From Actinomycetota bacterium (GTDB lineage: Bacteria; Actinomycetota; Acidimicrobiia; Acidimicrobiales; JAFATL01), in NCBI GenBank assembly GCA_019243975.1, contig JAFATL010000542.1, positions 1 to 18,846 of the forward strand: a stretch of 18,846 nucleotides of DNA, given 5' to 3'. Below the pieces are notes generated by a model, which was not told the DNA's origin, did no database searches, and saw nothing but the letters and a program-made list of their open reading frames with translations. How positions within the stretch are numbered: position 1 is the stretch's first letter; the number at the start of each line of letters is the position of its first letter. The position numbers and the translations under genes were made by a program. This document shows, in pieces, positions 1 to 7,434 of the stretch.

Positions 1-39
1 CAGCTGGAGGACTTCTTCAGCCTCGACTTCGGCCGCTAG
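1..39 (+). CDS. 3' end of an upstream gene (C-terminus only)
   Basis: The first 39 bases read as an open frame ending FFSLDFGR followed by TAG. Only 12 residues are visible, so no family can be assigned. It points the same way as the fucose operon and ends about 300 bases before it. It could be a further pathway gene or unrelated. Its stop overlaps the stop of the minus-strand GNAT remnant. The frame could also be open by chance. Confidence 0.4.
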   Translation, partial: QLEDFFSLDFGR

Positions 40-146
40 TCCCGGTTGGCCTGGTTGTCGAGCCAGGTCCCCACCACGACCGACATGAACTCGGGTTGCG
101 GTCTGAACCCGAGGGAGCGGTAGAGCGGCTGCGCGTCGTCGGTTTG
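36..146 (-). pseudogene. C-terminal remnant of a GNAT N-acetyltransferase
   Basis: Read on the minus strand, this stretch encodes QTDDAQPLYRSLGF followed by RPQPEFMSVVV. That is the typical last helix and strand of GNAT acetyltransferases (N-x-A-x-x-LY-x-x-LGF, then a beta strand). The open frame continues upstream to an ATG at 299, but those residues (Arg/Pro-rich, with no acetyl-CoA loop) do not look like a GNAT fold. The N-terminal two thirds of the enzyme, including the Q/R-x-x-G-x-G/A loop, are missing. I read it as a decayed or truncated gene. A frameshift hiding a little more of the domain is possible. Confidence 0.5.
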
Positions 147-262
147 CCCGAATCGGCATGGTGGGAGAGCTTGGCTGAGAGGCCAACGGGCGGCGACTGA
201 AATCCGGCTACGTGGCCGGTCTCCAAGCGGTGGCGGACGCCGGCCTCGACAGGTAGACCCGA

Positions 263-309
263 GCTTTCCTGCACGAAGTTGCCGTATGAGCAACTTCATG
301 CAGGAAAGC
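263..309. repeat. 20-bp-arm inverted repeat upstream of the fucose operon
   Basis: The left arm (263-282, beginning GCTTTCCTGC) and right arm (290-309, ending GCAGGAAAGC) are reverse complements at 19 of 20 positions, around the 7-base loop CGTATGA. The one mismatch (274 against 298) is C.A in a plus-strand transcript and G.U in a minus-strand one. No T-tract follows, so it is not a standard intrinsic terminator. The right arm reaches the expected -35 region of the promoter proposed at 330-335, so an operator for a fucose-responsive regulator is a reasonable inference. Confidence 0.75.
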
Positions 310-329
310 GAGACGCGACGGGCCGAACG

Positions 330-335
330 TAGGAT
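330..335 (+). promoter_or_regulatory. Predicted -10 box of the fucose operon (leaderless start)
   Basis: TAGGAT lies 8 bases before the GTG start of the dehydratase, which would put the transcript start at or next to the start codon. The same hexamer occurs before the gene at 8800. The embedded AGGA (331-334) could instead be read as a Shine-Dalgarno site 9 bases from the GTG. No good -35 box is visible at 17 bp. Confidence 0.45.
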
Positions 336-343
336 CCGCCGCT

Positions 344-1630
344 GTGAAGATCATCGATGTCGACGTGCTCGACGTGCGGTTTCCCACGTCGCGCACGCTC
401 GACGGGTCCGACGCGGTCCACCTCGACCCCGACTACTCGTGCGCGTACGTGGTGCTGCGCACCGACGACGGTCCCGACGGCCACGGCCTCACCTTCACCA
501 TCGGCCGCGGCACCGAAGTGGTGGTGGAGGCGGTGCGCTCGCTGGCGCCGTTCGTCACCGGGCGCGATACGGCGGAGCTGTTCGGTGACCTGCGCGGGTT
601 CTGGCGCCAGATGGTGGGTGACAGCCAGCTGCGGTGGATCGGGCCCGAGAAGGGCGCCATCCACCTGGCCGGGGCGGCGATCGTCAACGCCGTGTGGGAC
701 CTCTACGCCAAGGCGAGCGAGAAGCCGCTGTGGAAGCTGCTGGCCGACATGTCGCCGCGGGAGCTCGTCGACGTCGTCGACTTCACCTACATCACCGACG
801 CCATCACGCCCGACGAGGCTCTCGACCTGTTGCGCGCGGTGGCGCCCGGCAAGCAGCAGCGCGAGGCGCAGCTGCGGGCCGACGGCTACCCGGCCTACGT
901 GACGTCGGTGGGGTGGATGGGCTACGACGACGCCAAGGTGGAGCGGCTGTGCCACGAAGCGCTGGCCGACGGGTGGACGAGCTTCAAGATGAAGGTGGGC
1001 GGTGACCCGGCCGAGGACGCCCGACGCGCCGCCCTCATCCGGGGCGCCGTGGGCGACGAGCACCGGCTGATGATGGACGCCAACCAGCGGTGGGACGTCG
1101 ACGAAGCGATCGACCGCGTCAAGGCGCTGGCGGAGTTCAACCCGTTCTGGATCGAGGAGCCGACCTCACCCGACGACGTGCTCGGGCACGCCGCCATTGC
1201 GAAGGCGGTTGCGCCTATTGCGGTCGCCACCGGTGAGCACGCCCACAACCGGGTGATGTTCAAGCAGCTCATGCAGGCGAACGCCATCGGCTTCTGCCAG
1301 ATCGACAGCTGCCGGCTGGGCGGCGTCAACGAAGTGATCGCGGTGCTGCTGATGGCGGCCAAGTTCGGCATCTCCGTGTGCCCGCACGCCGGCGGCGTCG
1401 GCCTGTGCGAGTACGTGCAGCACCTCTCGGCGTTCGACTACATCGCCGTGTCGGCGTCGCTCGACAACCGCATGACCGAGTACGCCGAGCACCTGCACGA
1501 GCACTTCGTCGCGCCCATCGACGTGCAGGGCGGCCGCTACATGCTGCCGCTGGCGCCCGGCTACAGCGCCGAGATGCGGCCCGAGTCACTCGCCGAGTTC
1601 GCCTTCCCCGCCGGAGCCTGCTGGCGCTGA
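344..1630 (+). CDS. fucD: L-fuconate dehydratase (enolase superfamily, MR/MLE)
   Basis: This 428-residue protein should dehydrate L-fuconate to 2-keto-3-deoxy-L-fuconate in the cytoplasm, the central step of the oxidative L-fucose route. Catalytic residues are all present: K-x-K at K215/K217, Mg2+ ligands D245 (MMDAN), E271 (WIEEP) and E298 (ATGEH), and catalytic H348 (CPHAGG). From memory of the Xanthomonas enzyme (K218/K220, D248, E274, E301, H351), each sits exactly three positions earlier, and the length is close to its 441 residues. This strongly favours fuconate dehydratase over other mandelate-racemase relatives. The GTG start at 344 fits the domain start MKIIDVDVLDV. It is first in an operon and its stop overlaps the next start (TGATG). 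Members of the family can also act on L-galactonate or D-arabinonate. Confidence 0.93.
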   Translation: MKIIDVDVLDVRFPTSRTLDGSDAVHLDPDYSCAYVVLRTDDGPDGHGLTFTIGRGTEVVVEAVRSLAPFVTGRDTAELFGDLRGFWRQMVGDSQLRWIGPEKGAIHLAGAAIVNAVWDLYAKASEKPLWKLLADMSPRELVDVVDFTYITDAITPDEALDLLRAVAPGKQQREAQLRADGYPAYVTSVGWMGYDDAKVERLCHEALADGWTSFKMKVGGDPAEDARRAALIRGAVGDEHRLMMDANQRWDVDEAIDRVKALAEFNPFWIEEPTSPDDVLGHAAIAKAVAPIAVATGEHAHNRVMFKQLMQANAIGFCQIDSCRLGGVNEVIAVLLMAAKFGISVCPHAGGVGLCEYVQHLSAFDYIAVSASLDNRMTEYAEHLHEHFVAPIDVQGGRYMLPLAPGYSAEMRPESLAEFAFPAGACWR

Positions 1631-2715
1631 TGGCTCTGCGCGTCGCTCTGGTCGGGGGGCCGATGTACGACGGCCTGTACTCGTTCCTCCCCGACGACGT
1701 GGACGTCGTCGTGCACGCCGACCACCCGACGCTCAACCGGACGGTGGCCGAGATGCTGGCCGCGGGCGAGCGCATCGACCTGCTCGCGACCCACTCGAAG
1801 TACGCGCCGTCGCAGGGGGCGTGGTTGCGCCCGCTCGACGACGTCGTGCCGGCGCACGTGCTCGCCGGCTTGGCGCCGGATGCCGTCGCGCTGTGCCGGT
1901 TCGAGGGCGCGCTGCTGTGCGTGCCCCGCAACATCGACGTGCGGGTGCTGTGGTGGCGCACCGACCTGCTCGACGCCGCGCCCGACACGTGGGCCGATCT
2001 GGTGGCGTCGGGCCAGCCGTTCGGGTTCCCCGGCCGCGAGTCCGGCCTGTTCGGCACGTTCTTCGAACTGGTCGTCAGTCACGGCGGCCGCCTGTTCGAC
2101 GACGACGTGCGGCCCACCATGACCGGGCCCGAGGCGGTGGCCGCCGTCGAGACGCTGTGCGCGCTGGCCGCGTCGGCGCCTGATGATTTGCCCACATGGC
2201 ACTACGACCAGGTGGACACCGCCCTCCTCGACGGGCGCGTCGCCATGGCAGCCGCCTGGCCGGGCGGCTACGGCCCCATCCGCGACTCGGCGTTGTACGA
2301 CCGGCTGGCGCCCGCGCCCTACCCGGCCGGGCCGGTGCGGCGGGTGTCGTACGCGGGGTGCCACGCGTGGGCGATCCCCACGACGTGTGCGGACGTCGAC
2401 GGCGCCGCCGGTTTGCTCGTGCGCCTGTGCTCCGAGGCGGCGGGCGCGCTCGACGCCTCGGGCGGGTCGGTGTGCGCCAACACGGCCGCGTTCGCGGCGG
2501 TGGCGCCGAGCGACGATGTCGACGCTGAGCGGCTGCGGGTCACCCGCGACACCATCGCCGGGGCCATGATCACGTACCCGCCGCTGGCGCGGTTCCCCGA
2601 GATCGAGGACGCCGGCTGGGGCGCCATCAACGCCGCTTTGCGCGGCGAGCTCGACCCCAAGGAAACGGTGACCGCCATCCAGCGGGCGGCCGAGGAGGCA
2701 CTGGCAGACCGATGA
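1630..2715 (+). CDS. Solute-binding-protein fold (SBP_bac_1-like) without signal peptide
   Basis: This 361-residue protein resembles family 1 sugar ABC solute-binding proteins: an N-terminal strand LRVALVGGPMYDG, then DLLATHSKYAPSQGAWLRPLDD, WWRTDLLDAAPDTWADL, and GRVAMAAAWPGGYG. Normal members carry a lipoprotein signal. Here the fold starts at residue 2, with no hydrophobic leader, no lipobox and no usable upstream start. The start is fixed by the TGATG overlap with the dehydratase stop, and the gene ends in an ATGA overlap with the SDR. No permease or ATPase gene is in the window. The position inside a sugar operon suggests it binds fucose or a pathway intermediate, but in the cytoplasm. 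A transporter role would need an unusual export route. Function is not established. Confidence 0.75.
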   Translation: MALRVALVGGPMYDGLYSFLPDDVDVVVHADHPTLNRTVAEMLAAGERIDLLATHSKYAPSQGAWLRPLDDVVPAHVLAGLAPDAVALCRFEGALLCVPRNIDVRVLWWRTDLLDAAPDTWADLVASGQPFGFPGRESGLFGTFFELVVSHGGRLFDDDVRPTMTGPEAVAAVETLCALAASAPDDLPTWHYDQVDTALLDGRVAMAAAWPGGYGPIRDSALYDRLAPAPYPAGPVRRVSYAGCHAWAIPTTCADVDGAAGLLVRLCSEAAGALDASGGSVCANTAAFAAVAPSDDVDAERLRVTRDTIAGAMITYPPLARFPEIEDAGWGAINAALRGELDPKETVTAIQRAAEEALADR

Positions 2716-3461
2716 CTCGTTTCGACGGACTGGTGGCGGCGGTGACGGGAGCCGGGTCCGGTATCGGGCTGGCCACCACCGAGGTGCTGCTGCGCGACGG
2801 CGCGCGTGTCGCCGCCCTCGACCTGCAGCCGCCGGCCATGCGGGAAAACCTGCTGCCGTTGAAGGCCGACGTGACCGACCAGGCGTCGCTCGACGACGCG
2901 GCCGCTGCCGCGGTGGAAGCGTTCGGCGGCGTCGACATCCTGATCTGCAACGCGGGCATCGGCGCCGTGGGCACCGTGGTCGACAACGAGCCGGAGGAGT
3001 GGCACCGGGTCTACGACGTCAACGTGGTCGGCATCGCCCGCACCGTGCGCGCCTTCCTGCCGTCGCTCCAGTCGTCGTCGCGCGCGGCCATCGTCACGAC
3101 CGCGTCGATCGTTTCCCACGTGGGCCTCCCGCAGCGTGCCGTGTACGGCGCGTCGAAGGGCGCGGTGCTGGCCCTCACGCTGTCGATGGCGTCGGACCTC
3201 GTGGGCGACGGCATCCGGGTCAACTGCGTGACACCGGGGACGGTCGACACGCCGTGGGTCGGCCGTCTGCTCGACCAGGCCGACGACCCGGCTGCTGCTC
3301 GCCGCAACCTCATCGCCCGCCAGCCCATCGGCCGGCTGGGACGGCCCGACGAGATCGCCGAGGCCATCGCCTACCTCGCGTCGCCGCAGGCGGGCTACGT
3401 CACCGGCACCAACCTCGCCATCGACGGCGGTACGTCCGGCTTCCGCGTGCCCACCGGCTGA
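2712..3461 (+). CDS. SDR dehydrogenase, likely 2-keto-3-deoxy-L-fuconate dehydrogenase
   Basis: A classical 249-residue short-chain dehydrogenase: dinucleotide loop TGAGSGIG (12-19), an acidic residue D37 at the end of the second strand (NAD+ preference expected), NAG (80-82), N104, and catalytic S132, Y145 and K149 (YGASK). In known L-fucose operons an SDR oxidises either L-fucose or 2-keto-3-deoxy-L-fuconate. Because the next gene encodes an aldo/keto-reductase-type fucose dehydrogenase, the second step is the better guess for this one, giving 2,4-diketo-3-deoxy-L-fuconate. Substrate is inferred from context only. The start ATG overlaps the stop of the binding-protein gene by four bases. 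A GAGGAGG at 2692-2698 lies rather far upstream, so coupling is the likely way of translation. Confidence 0.85.
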   Translation: MTRFDGLVAAVTGAGSGIGLATTEVLLRDGARVAALDLQPPAMRENLLPLKADVTDQASLDDAAAAAVEAFGGVDILICNAGIGAVGTVVDNEPEEWHRVYDVNVVGIARTVRAFLPSLQSSSRAAIVTTASIVSHVGLPQRAVYGASKGAVLALTLSMASDLVGDGIRVNCVTPGTVDTPWVGRLLDQADDPAAARRNLIARQPIGRLGRPDEIAEAIAYLASPQAGYVTGTNLAIDGGTSGFRVPTG

Positions 3462-4432
3462 TGCCCGACCCGCTCGAGCGGCGGCACCTCGGTTCGACTG
3501 CCGTCGAGGTGACGCGCCTCGGTCTCGGGTGCGCGCCGCTGGGCAACCTGTACGACGCCATCTCGGATGCGGATGCCGCCAGCGCGGTCGACGCGGCGTG
3601 GGGCCACGGGCTCCGGTTCTTCGACACCGCGCCGCTGTACGGCCACGGGCTGTCGGAGCTTCGGCTCGGCGCCGGGTTGGCGGGGCGGGATCGGTCCGGC
3701 ATGACGGTGGCGACGAAGGTGGGCCGGCTCCTCGTGCCTGACGATCCGTCCCGTCCGGCCGACACGATCTTCGCCGACGTCCCGCCCGTGCACCCCGAGT
3801 TCGACTTCTCCGCGGACGGCGCGCTGCGTTCGCTGGAGGCCAGCCTCGAACGTCTGCAGCTCGACCGCGTCGACGTGCTGCATGTGCACGACCCCGACGA
3901 CCATCTGGACGAGGCGCTGGCCGGCGCCTTCCCGGCGCTGCGCCGCTTGCGCGACGAGGGCGTGGTCGGCGCCATCGGCGCGGGGATGAACCAGAGTGAG
4001 GCGCTGGTGCGCATCGTGCGCGAGGCCGACGTCGACTGCGTGCTGCTGGCCGGCCGCTACACGCTGCTCGACCACAGCGGCGCCGACGAGCTCCTCCCGC
4101 TGTGCGCCGACCGCAACGTGTCGGTGATCGCCGCCGGCGTGTTCAACAGCGGTCTCCTCGCCGACCCCGACGCCCCCAACGCCACGTACGACTACGCCGC
4201 CGCGCCACCCGCCGTCGTGCAGCGCGCCCGCGAGCTCGCCCGCATCTGCGCCGACCACGACACGCCTCTCCGCGCCGCCGCCCTGCAGTTCCCTCTGCGC
4301 CACCCGGCCGTCACCTGCGTCATCGTCGGCGCCCGCACCAAGTCCGAACTCGACGACAACGTCGCCTTGTTCCGAAGAGAGATTCCCGAGGACCTGTGGT
4401 CAGTGCTGGGAGAAGAACTGCCAGAGCACTGA
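3461..4432 (+). CDS. Aldo/keto reductase, L-fucose (D-threo-aldose) 1-dehydrogenase type
   Basis: This 323-residue AKR should oxidise L-fucose at C1 to the lactone with NAD(P)+, the entry step of the pathway. The AKR tetrad is visible: D55 and Y60 (FFDTAPLYGHG), K86 (ATKVGR) and H143 (HVHDPDDH). The HDPD motif, the GAGMNQ segment and GRYTLLDHSG are typical of the D-threo-aldose dehydrogenase branch. The start ATG shares one base with the SDR stop (TGATG). The frame is open further upstream, but that part is the SDR gene read in another frame. The last 33 bases overlap the 3' end of the convergent esterase. Related substrates such as L-galactose or D-arabinose cannot be excluded. Confidence 0.88.
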   Translation: MPDPLERRHLGSTAVEVTRLGLGCAPLGNLYDAISDADAASAVDAAWGHGLRFFDTAPLYGHGLSELRLGAGLAGRDRSGMTVATKVGRLLVPDDPSRPADTIFADVPPVHPEFDFSADGALRSLEASLERLQLDRVDVLHVHDPDDHLDEALAGAFPALRRLRDEGVVGAIGAGMNQSEALVRIVREADVDCVLLAGRYTLLDHSGADELLPLCADRNVSVIAAGVFNSGLLADPDAPNATYDYAAAPPAVVQRARELARICADHDTPLRAAALQFPLRHPAVTCVIVGARTKSELDDNVALFRREIPEDLWSVLGEELPEH

Positions 4433-5320
4433 GGTGGCGTCCATCGCAGTGCTGGGGTCGTCGAGGCCGAGGGCGGCCTTGGCGGCCGGGTTGGGGGGTT
4501 GGCTACCGGGCCACTGGTGGCCGGCGCCGTCGATGGTGATGAGGCTGACGGCTCTACCGCCGCTGCACGTCGACGCGTCGGAGTGCACCGGCCCCGCACT
4601 CGTCACCGTCGACGGCCCGCAACCGTCGATGGCCCGCCAGCGGGCGATGGTGGCGGGCACCGAGGGACGTGAGTCCTTGGCCACGCCCTTGGTGCCGACG
4701 CCGCCGTTGTAGGGGACGTTCTGATCGGCCAGCCCGTGGATGTGCAGGACCGACGTGGGCACGGCGTGGTCGCACGGCACGATCATCGTGCCCGCGTCGG
4801 GTCCGATGGCTGCGACGCCGCCGGGAAGCTCGCACGCGATGCGGTACGCCATGAATGCGCCGTTCGAGATCCCGGTCACGTACACGCGCGCTCGGTCGAC
4901 GTGCTCGTCGGCGACCAGCTTGTCGATGACCGCCCCGATGAACCCCACGTCGTCGACGTTGGTCCGTTGGGGCAGCCCGCAGCACGTACCGGCGTTCCAC
5001 GCGTTGGAGACGCCGTCGGGATAGGCGACGACGAAGCCGTGGGCGTCGGCCATGGCGTCCCACCCGTACGACTTCTCGGCCTGGGCGCCGGTGCCGAACC
5101 CGCCGTGCAGCATCACGACGAGGGGCACGGCCGTAGCCGTGCCGAGCCCAGCGGGTCGATGCACCCAGTAGGTGCGAGGCCGATTGTCGACCACCACCAC
5201 CCGGTAGCGGCCCTGCGAGGTGCCGGTGGCCGGCGCCGGGTGGGCCGACTGGGCGCACGCTCCCGCCATCACGAGCAGCGCCGCTGACACCGCCGCCACC
5301 CGTGCTCCCCATCGGCCCAC
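4400..5320 (-). CDS. Secreted LpqC/PHB-depolymerase-like alpha/beta-hydrolase
   Basis: This 306-residue serine esterase belongs to the PHB depolymerase/feruloyl esterase/LpqC group. An export signal is clear (basic MGRWGAR, then a hydrophobic stretch to about residue 21) and ends in AGA-C22, an imperfect lipobox, so it may be a lipoprotein. Catalytic features: oxyanion HGG (72-74), nucleophile S152 in GISNG, D199 in HGLADQNVPY and H268 in GAGHQWPG. Cysteine pairs such as CC (113-114) fit an extracytoplasmic protein. Such enzymes cleave esters of polyhydroxyalkanoates, aromatic acids or decorated polysaccharides; the substrate here is unknown. The GTG start at 5320 has CACAAT six bases upstream and no Shine-Dalgarno site. 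It is divergent from nitrobindin and convergent with the fucose operon, so it is probably transcribed alone. Confidence 0.88.
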   Translation of the reverse strand: MGRWGARVAAVSAALLVMAGACAQSAHPAPATGTSQGRYRVVVVDNRPRTYWVHRPAGLGTATAVPLVVMLHGGFGTGAQAEKSYGWDAMADAHGFVVAYPDGVSNAWNAGTCCGLPQRTNVDDVGFIGAVIDKLVADEHVDRARVYVTGISNGAFMAYRIACELPGGVAAIGPDAGTMIVPCDHAVPTSVLHIHGLADQNVPYNGGVGTKGVAKDSRPSVPATIARWRAIDGCGPSTVTSAGPVHSDASTCSGGRAVSLITIDGAGHQWPGSQPPNPAAKAALGLDDPSTAMDATSVLWQFFSQH

Positions 5321-5354
5321 GACACGATTGTGCCGCGGACGTACAGTGGGCGCC
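5321..5354. promoter_or_regulatory. Compact divergent promoter region, esterase / nitrobindin
   Basis: Only 34 bases separate the two divergent GTG starts. On the minus strand CACAAT (5332 to 5327) sits six bases before the esterase GTG. On the plus strand TACAGT (5342-5347) sits seven bases before the nitrobindin GTG. Both spacings would start transcription at the start codon, giving leaderless mRNAs. There is no room for independent -35 boxes outside the two genes. Confidence 0.5.
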
Positions 5355-5825
5355 GTGCGCGATGTGCCGGTGCACCCTGAGGTCGAGCCGTTGGCCTTCC
5401 TGCTGGGGACGTGGTCGGGCGAGGGTCACGGCGAGTACCCGAACAGCAAGCCGTTCGACTACGGCGAGGAGATCCGGGTGTGGCACGTCGGCAAGCCGTA
5501 CCTGGGGTACGCGTCGCGCACGTGGGCCCTCGACGACGGGCGGCCGATGCATTCCGAGCTCGGCTACTGGCGGCTCAAGGAGGGCCGGGTCGAGCTGGCC
5601 GTGACTCACCCGACCGGCGTCGTGGAGATCGAGGACGGCGAGCTCGACGGCATGCAGGTGCGGCTGGCCACGACGGCTGTCGCCATGACGCCGACGGCCA
5701 AGTCGGTGACGCGCCTCGAGCGCGACCTGAAATGCACGGGCAGCCTGCTCACCTACGAACTACGAATGGCGGCCGTGGATCAGCCGCTGCAGTACCACCT
5801 GTCGGCACAGCTGACGCGCGCCTAG
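5355..5825 (+). CDS. Nitrobindin family heme-binding beta-barrel protein
   Basis: This 156-residue protein is a nitrobindin (THAP4 C-terminal/UPF0678, FABP-like ten-stranded barrel). The family hallmark G-x-W-x-G-x-G-x-G-x-YP is present at 18-29 (GTWSGEGHGEYP), and the C-terminal proximal heme ligand is H148 in QYHLSAQLTR. Known members bind ferric heme, bind NO and isomerise peroxynitrite to nitrate in the cytosol. That activity is inferred from the family. The GTG at 5355 begins MRDVPVHPEVEPL, which fits the usual short N-terminus. The frame is open upstream to 5220, but that part is antisense to the esterase signal peptide. The stop (5823-5825) runs into the AGGAG that serves the ABC-F gene, so the two are probably co-transcribed. 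Confidence 0.92.
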   Translation: MRDVPVHPEVEPLAFLLGTWSGEGHGEYPNSKPFDYGEEIRVWHVGKPYLGYASRTWALDDGRPMHSELGYWRLKEGRVELAVTHPTGVVEIEDGELDGMQVRLATTAVAMTPTAKSVTRLERDLKCTGSLLTYELRMAAVDQPLQYHLSAQLTRA

Positions 5826-5834
5826 GAGCACACG

Positions 5835-7394
5835 GTGGGCGCGGTCGAGGTTTCACGCGCCTCGTACGCCATTCCCGGCGGACGGCGGCTCTTCGCCGAC
5901 GTGAGCTTCCGCGTCGGCGACGGCGAACATGCCGCCCTCATCGGCCCCAACGGCATGGGCAAGACGACGCTGCTGCGCCTGCTGGCCGGTGAAGAAGATG
6001 GGCACACCGGCGTCGTGCGCATCGACGGGCGACTCGGGTACATGCGCCAGTTCGTCGCCGGCGCCGCCGACCGCGACCGCCGCACCGTGCGCGACTTCCT
6101 CGTCGAGCTGGCGCCGGCGCCGCTGCGGGCGGCCGCTGCCGCCCTGGCCACGACGGCGGGCGACGGCGTGCGGTACGCGTCGGCCCTGGCGGCGTGGGGT
6201 GATCTGGGTGGCTACGAGGCCGAGGTGCTTTGGGACACGTGCGTCACCGCGGCCATGGGCTTGCACCTGGAGGACGTCGCCGACCGCCCTCTCGCCACGC
6301 TGTCGGGGGGCGAGCAGAAGCGGGTGGCGTTGGAGGTGCTGCTCCGATCCGACGCGGACGTGCTGCTCCTCGACGAGCCCGACAACTTCCTCGACGTGCC
6401 GGGCAAGGAGTGGCTGACCGAGCAGATCCGCGCTGCCCGCCAGACGATCCTGCTGGTGAGTCACGACCGTCAGCTGCTGGCCGACGCCGTCGGCAAGATC
6501 GTGACGTTGGAGGCGCAGGGCGCGTGGACCCACGGCGGGTCGTTCGCCACCTACGTCGACGCGCGCGACGACCGGCTGGCCCGTCTCGACGAGCGCCATC
6601 GCTACTACCGCGACGAGCGGCGCCGCCTCGAAGCGTCGATGAAGGAACTCAAACGGCGGGCCGCCATCAGCGACGCCAACGCGGCGCGCGCCAAGGCGGC
6701 GGAGACCAAGCTGCGTCGCTTCGAGGAGAACGAGAAACCGCCCGAGCGGCCGAAGGATCGCGCCATCACCGTCAACCTGGGCGGCGACCGCACGGGCAAG
6801 CGAGCGCTGACGATCGAGGGCCTCGAGCTGGAAGGCCTCACCTACCCGTTCGACGCCGAGGTGCTGTTCGGCGAACGCATCGCTGTCGTCGGCGCCAACG
6901 GCACGGGCAAGAGCCACTTCCTGCGCCTCCTGGCGGGCCAGGACATCGCCGTGGCGGGTGAGTGGCGCCTGGGCGCGCGCGTCGTGCCCGGCTTCTTCTC
7001 CCAGAACCACGACCACCCCGAGCTGCGCGGCCGCCGGCTGCTCGACGTGCTCGCCGACCACAACCTGGCGCGCGGCCAGGCCATCGCCGCGTTGCGCCGC
7101 TACCAGATGGACGCGTGCGCCGACCACGCGTTCGAGACGTTGTCGGGCGGGCAACAAGCGCGCTTCCAGGTGCTGCTGCTCGAGCTGGCGGGCGCGACGA
7201 TGCTCCTGCTCGATGAGCCCACCGACAACCTCGACCTGGCGTCGGCGGAAGCGCTGCAGGAAGGCCTCGAGCGCTTCACCGGCACCGTTTTGGCTGTGAC
7301 GCATGACCGCTGGTTCATGCGCAACTTCGACCGCTACCTGGTGTTTTCCAAGGATGGCGACGTGCGCGAATCACTCGATCCTGCCTGGGACTGA
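5835..7394 (+). CDS. ABC-F family ATPase (ribosome-associated type)
   Basis: This 519-residue soluble protein has two ABC domains and no membrane segment. Domain 1: Walker A GPNGMGKTT (37-45), signature LSGGEQ (156-161), Walker B LLLDEPDN (177-184), H-loop H210. A charged linker (about 241-315, rich in Arg/Lys/Glu) matches the ABC-F interdomain helices that reach into the ribosome. Domain 2: GANGTGKSH (353-361), LSGGQQ (436-441), LLLDEPTDNLD (457-467), H490. ABC-F proteins act on translating ribosomes (EttA-like factors or antibiotic protection); which type this is cannot be told from sequence alone. Walker B reads DEPDNFLD and DEPTDNLD rather than the commoner DEPTNHLD. The GTG start at 5835 has AGGAG at 5824-5828. 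It follows nitrobindin closely. Confidence 0.93.
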   Translation: MGAVEVSRASYAIPGGRRLFADVSFRVGDGEHAALIGPNGMGKTTLLRLLAGEEDGHTGVVRIDGRLGYMRQFVAGAADRDRRTVRDFLVELAPAPLRAAAAALATTAGDGVRYASALAAWGDLGGYEAEVLWDTCVTAAMGLHLEDVADRPLATLSGGEQKRVALEVLLRSDADVLLLDEPDNFLDVPGKEWLTEQIRAARQTILLVSHDRQLLADAVGKIVTLEAQGAWTHGGSFATYVDARDDRLARLDERHRYYRDERRRLEASMKELKRRAAISDANAARAKAAETKLRRFEENEKPPERPKDRAITVNLGGDRTGKRALTIEGLELEGLTYPFDAEVLFGERIAVVGANGTGKSHFLRLLAGQDIAVAGEWRLGARVVPGFFSQNHDHPELRGRRLLDVLADHNLARGQAIAALRRYQMDACADHAFETLSGGQQARFQVLLLELAGATMLLLDEPTDNLDLASAEALQEGLERFTGTVLAVTHDRWFMRNFDRYLVFSKDGDVRESLDPAWD

Positions 7395-7434
7395 ACTCGC
7401 GCCGAACACGCGTCGAATAAACATCGATGGCGCC

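Noticed and set aside
1378..1629. Longer version of the binding-protein gene that would add an N-terminus, including an RR-rich, Leu/Ala-rich stretch resembling a signal peptide just before 1630
   Set aside because: The stretch is the end of fucD read in another frame. The codons near the signal-like part are GTC and GTT, not starts, and the nearest in-frame ATG (1378) would give a long Arg-rich leader. The TGATG coupling favours 1630.
5853..7304. A 483-residue open frame on the minus strand opposite the ABC-F gene
   Set aside because: It has no recognisable motif and is rich in Arg/Val/Gln/His as antisense frames here are. The ABC-F gene explains the region fully.
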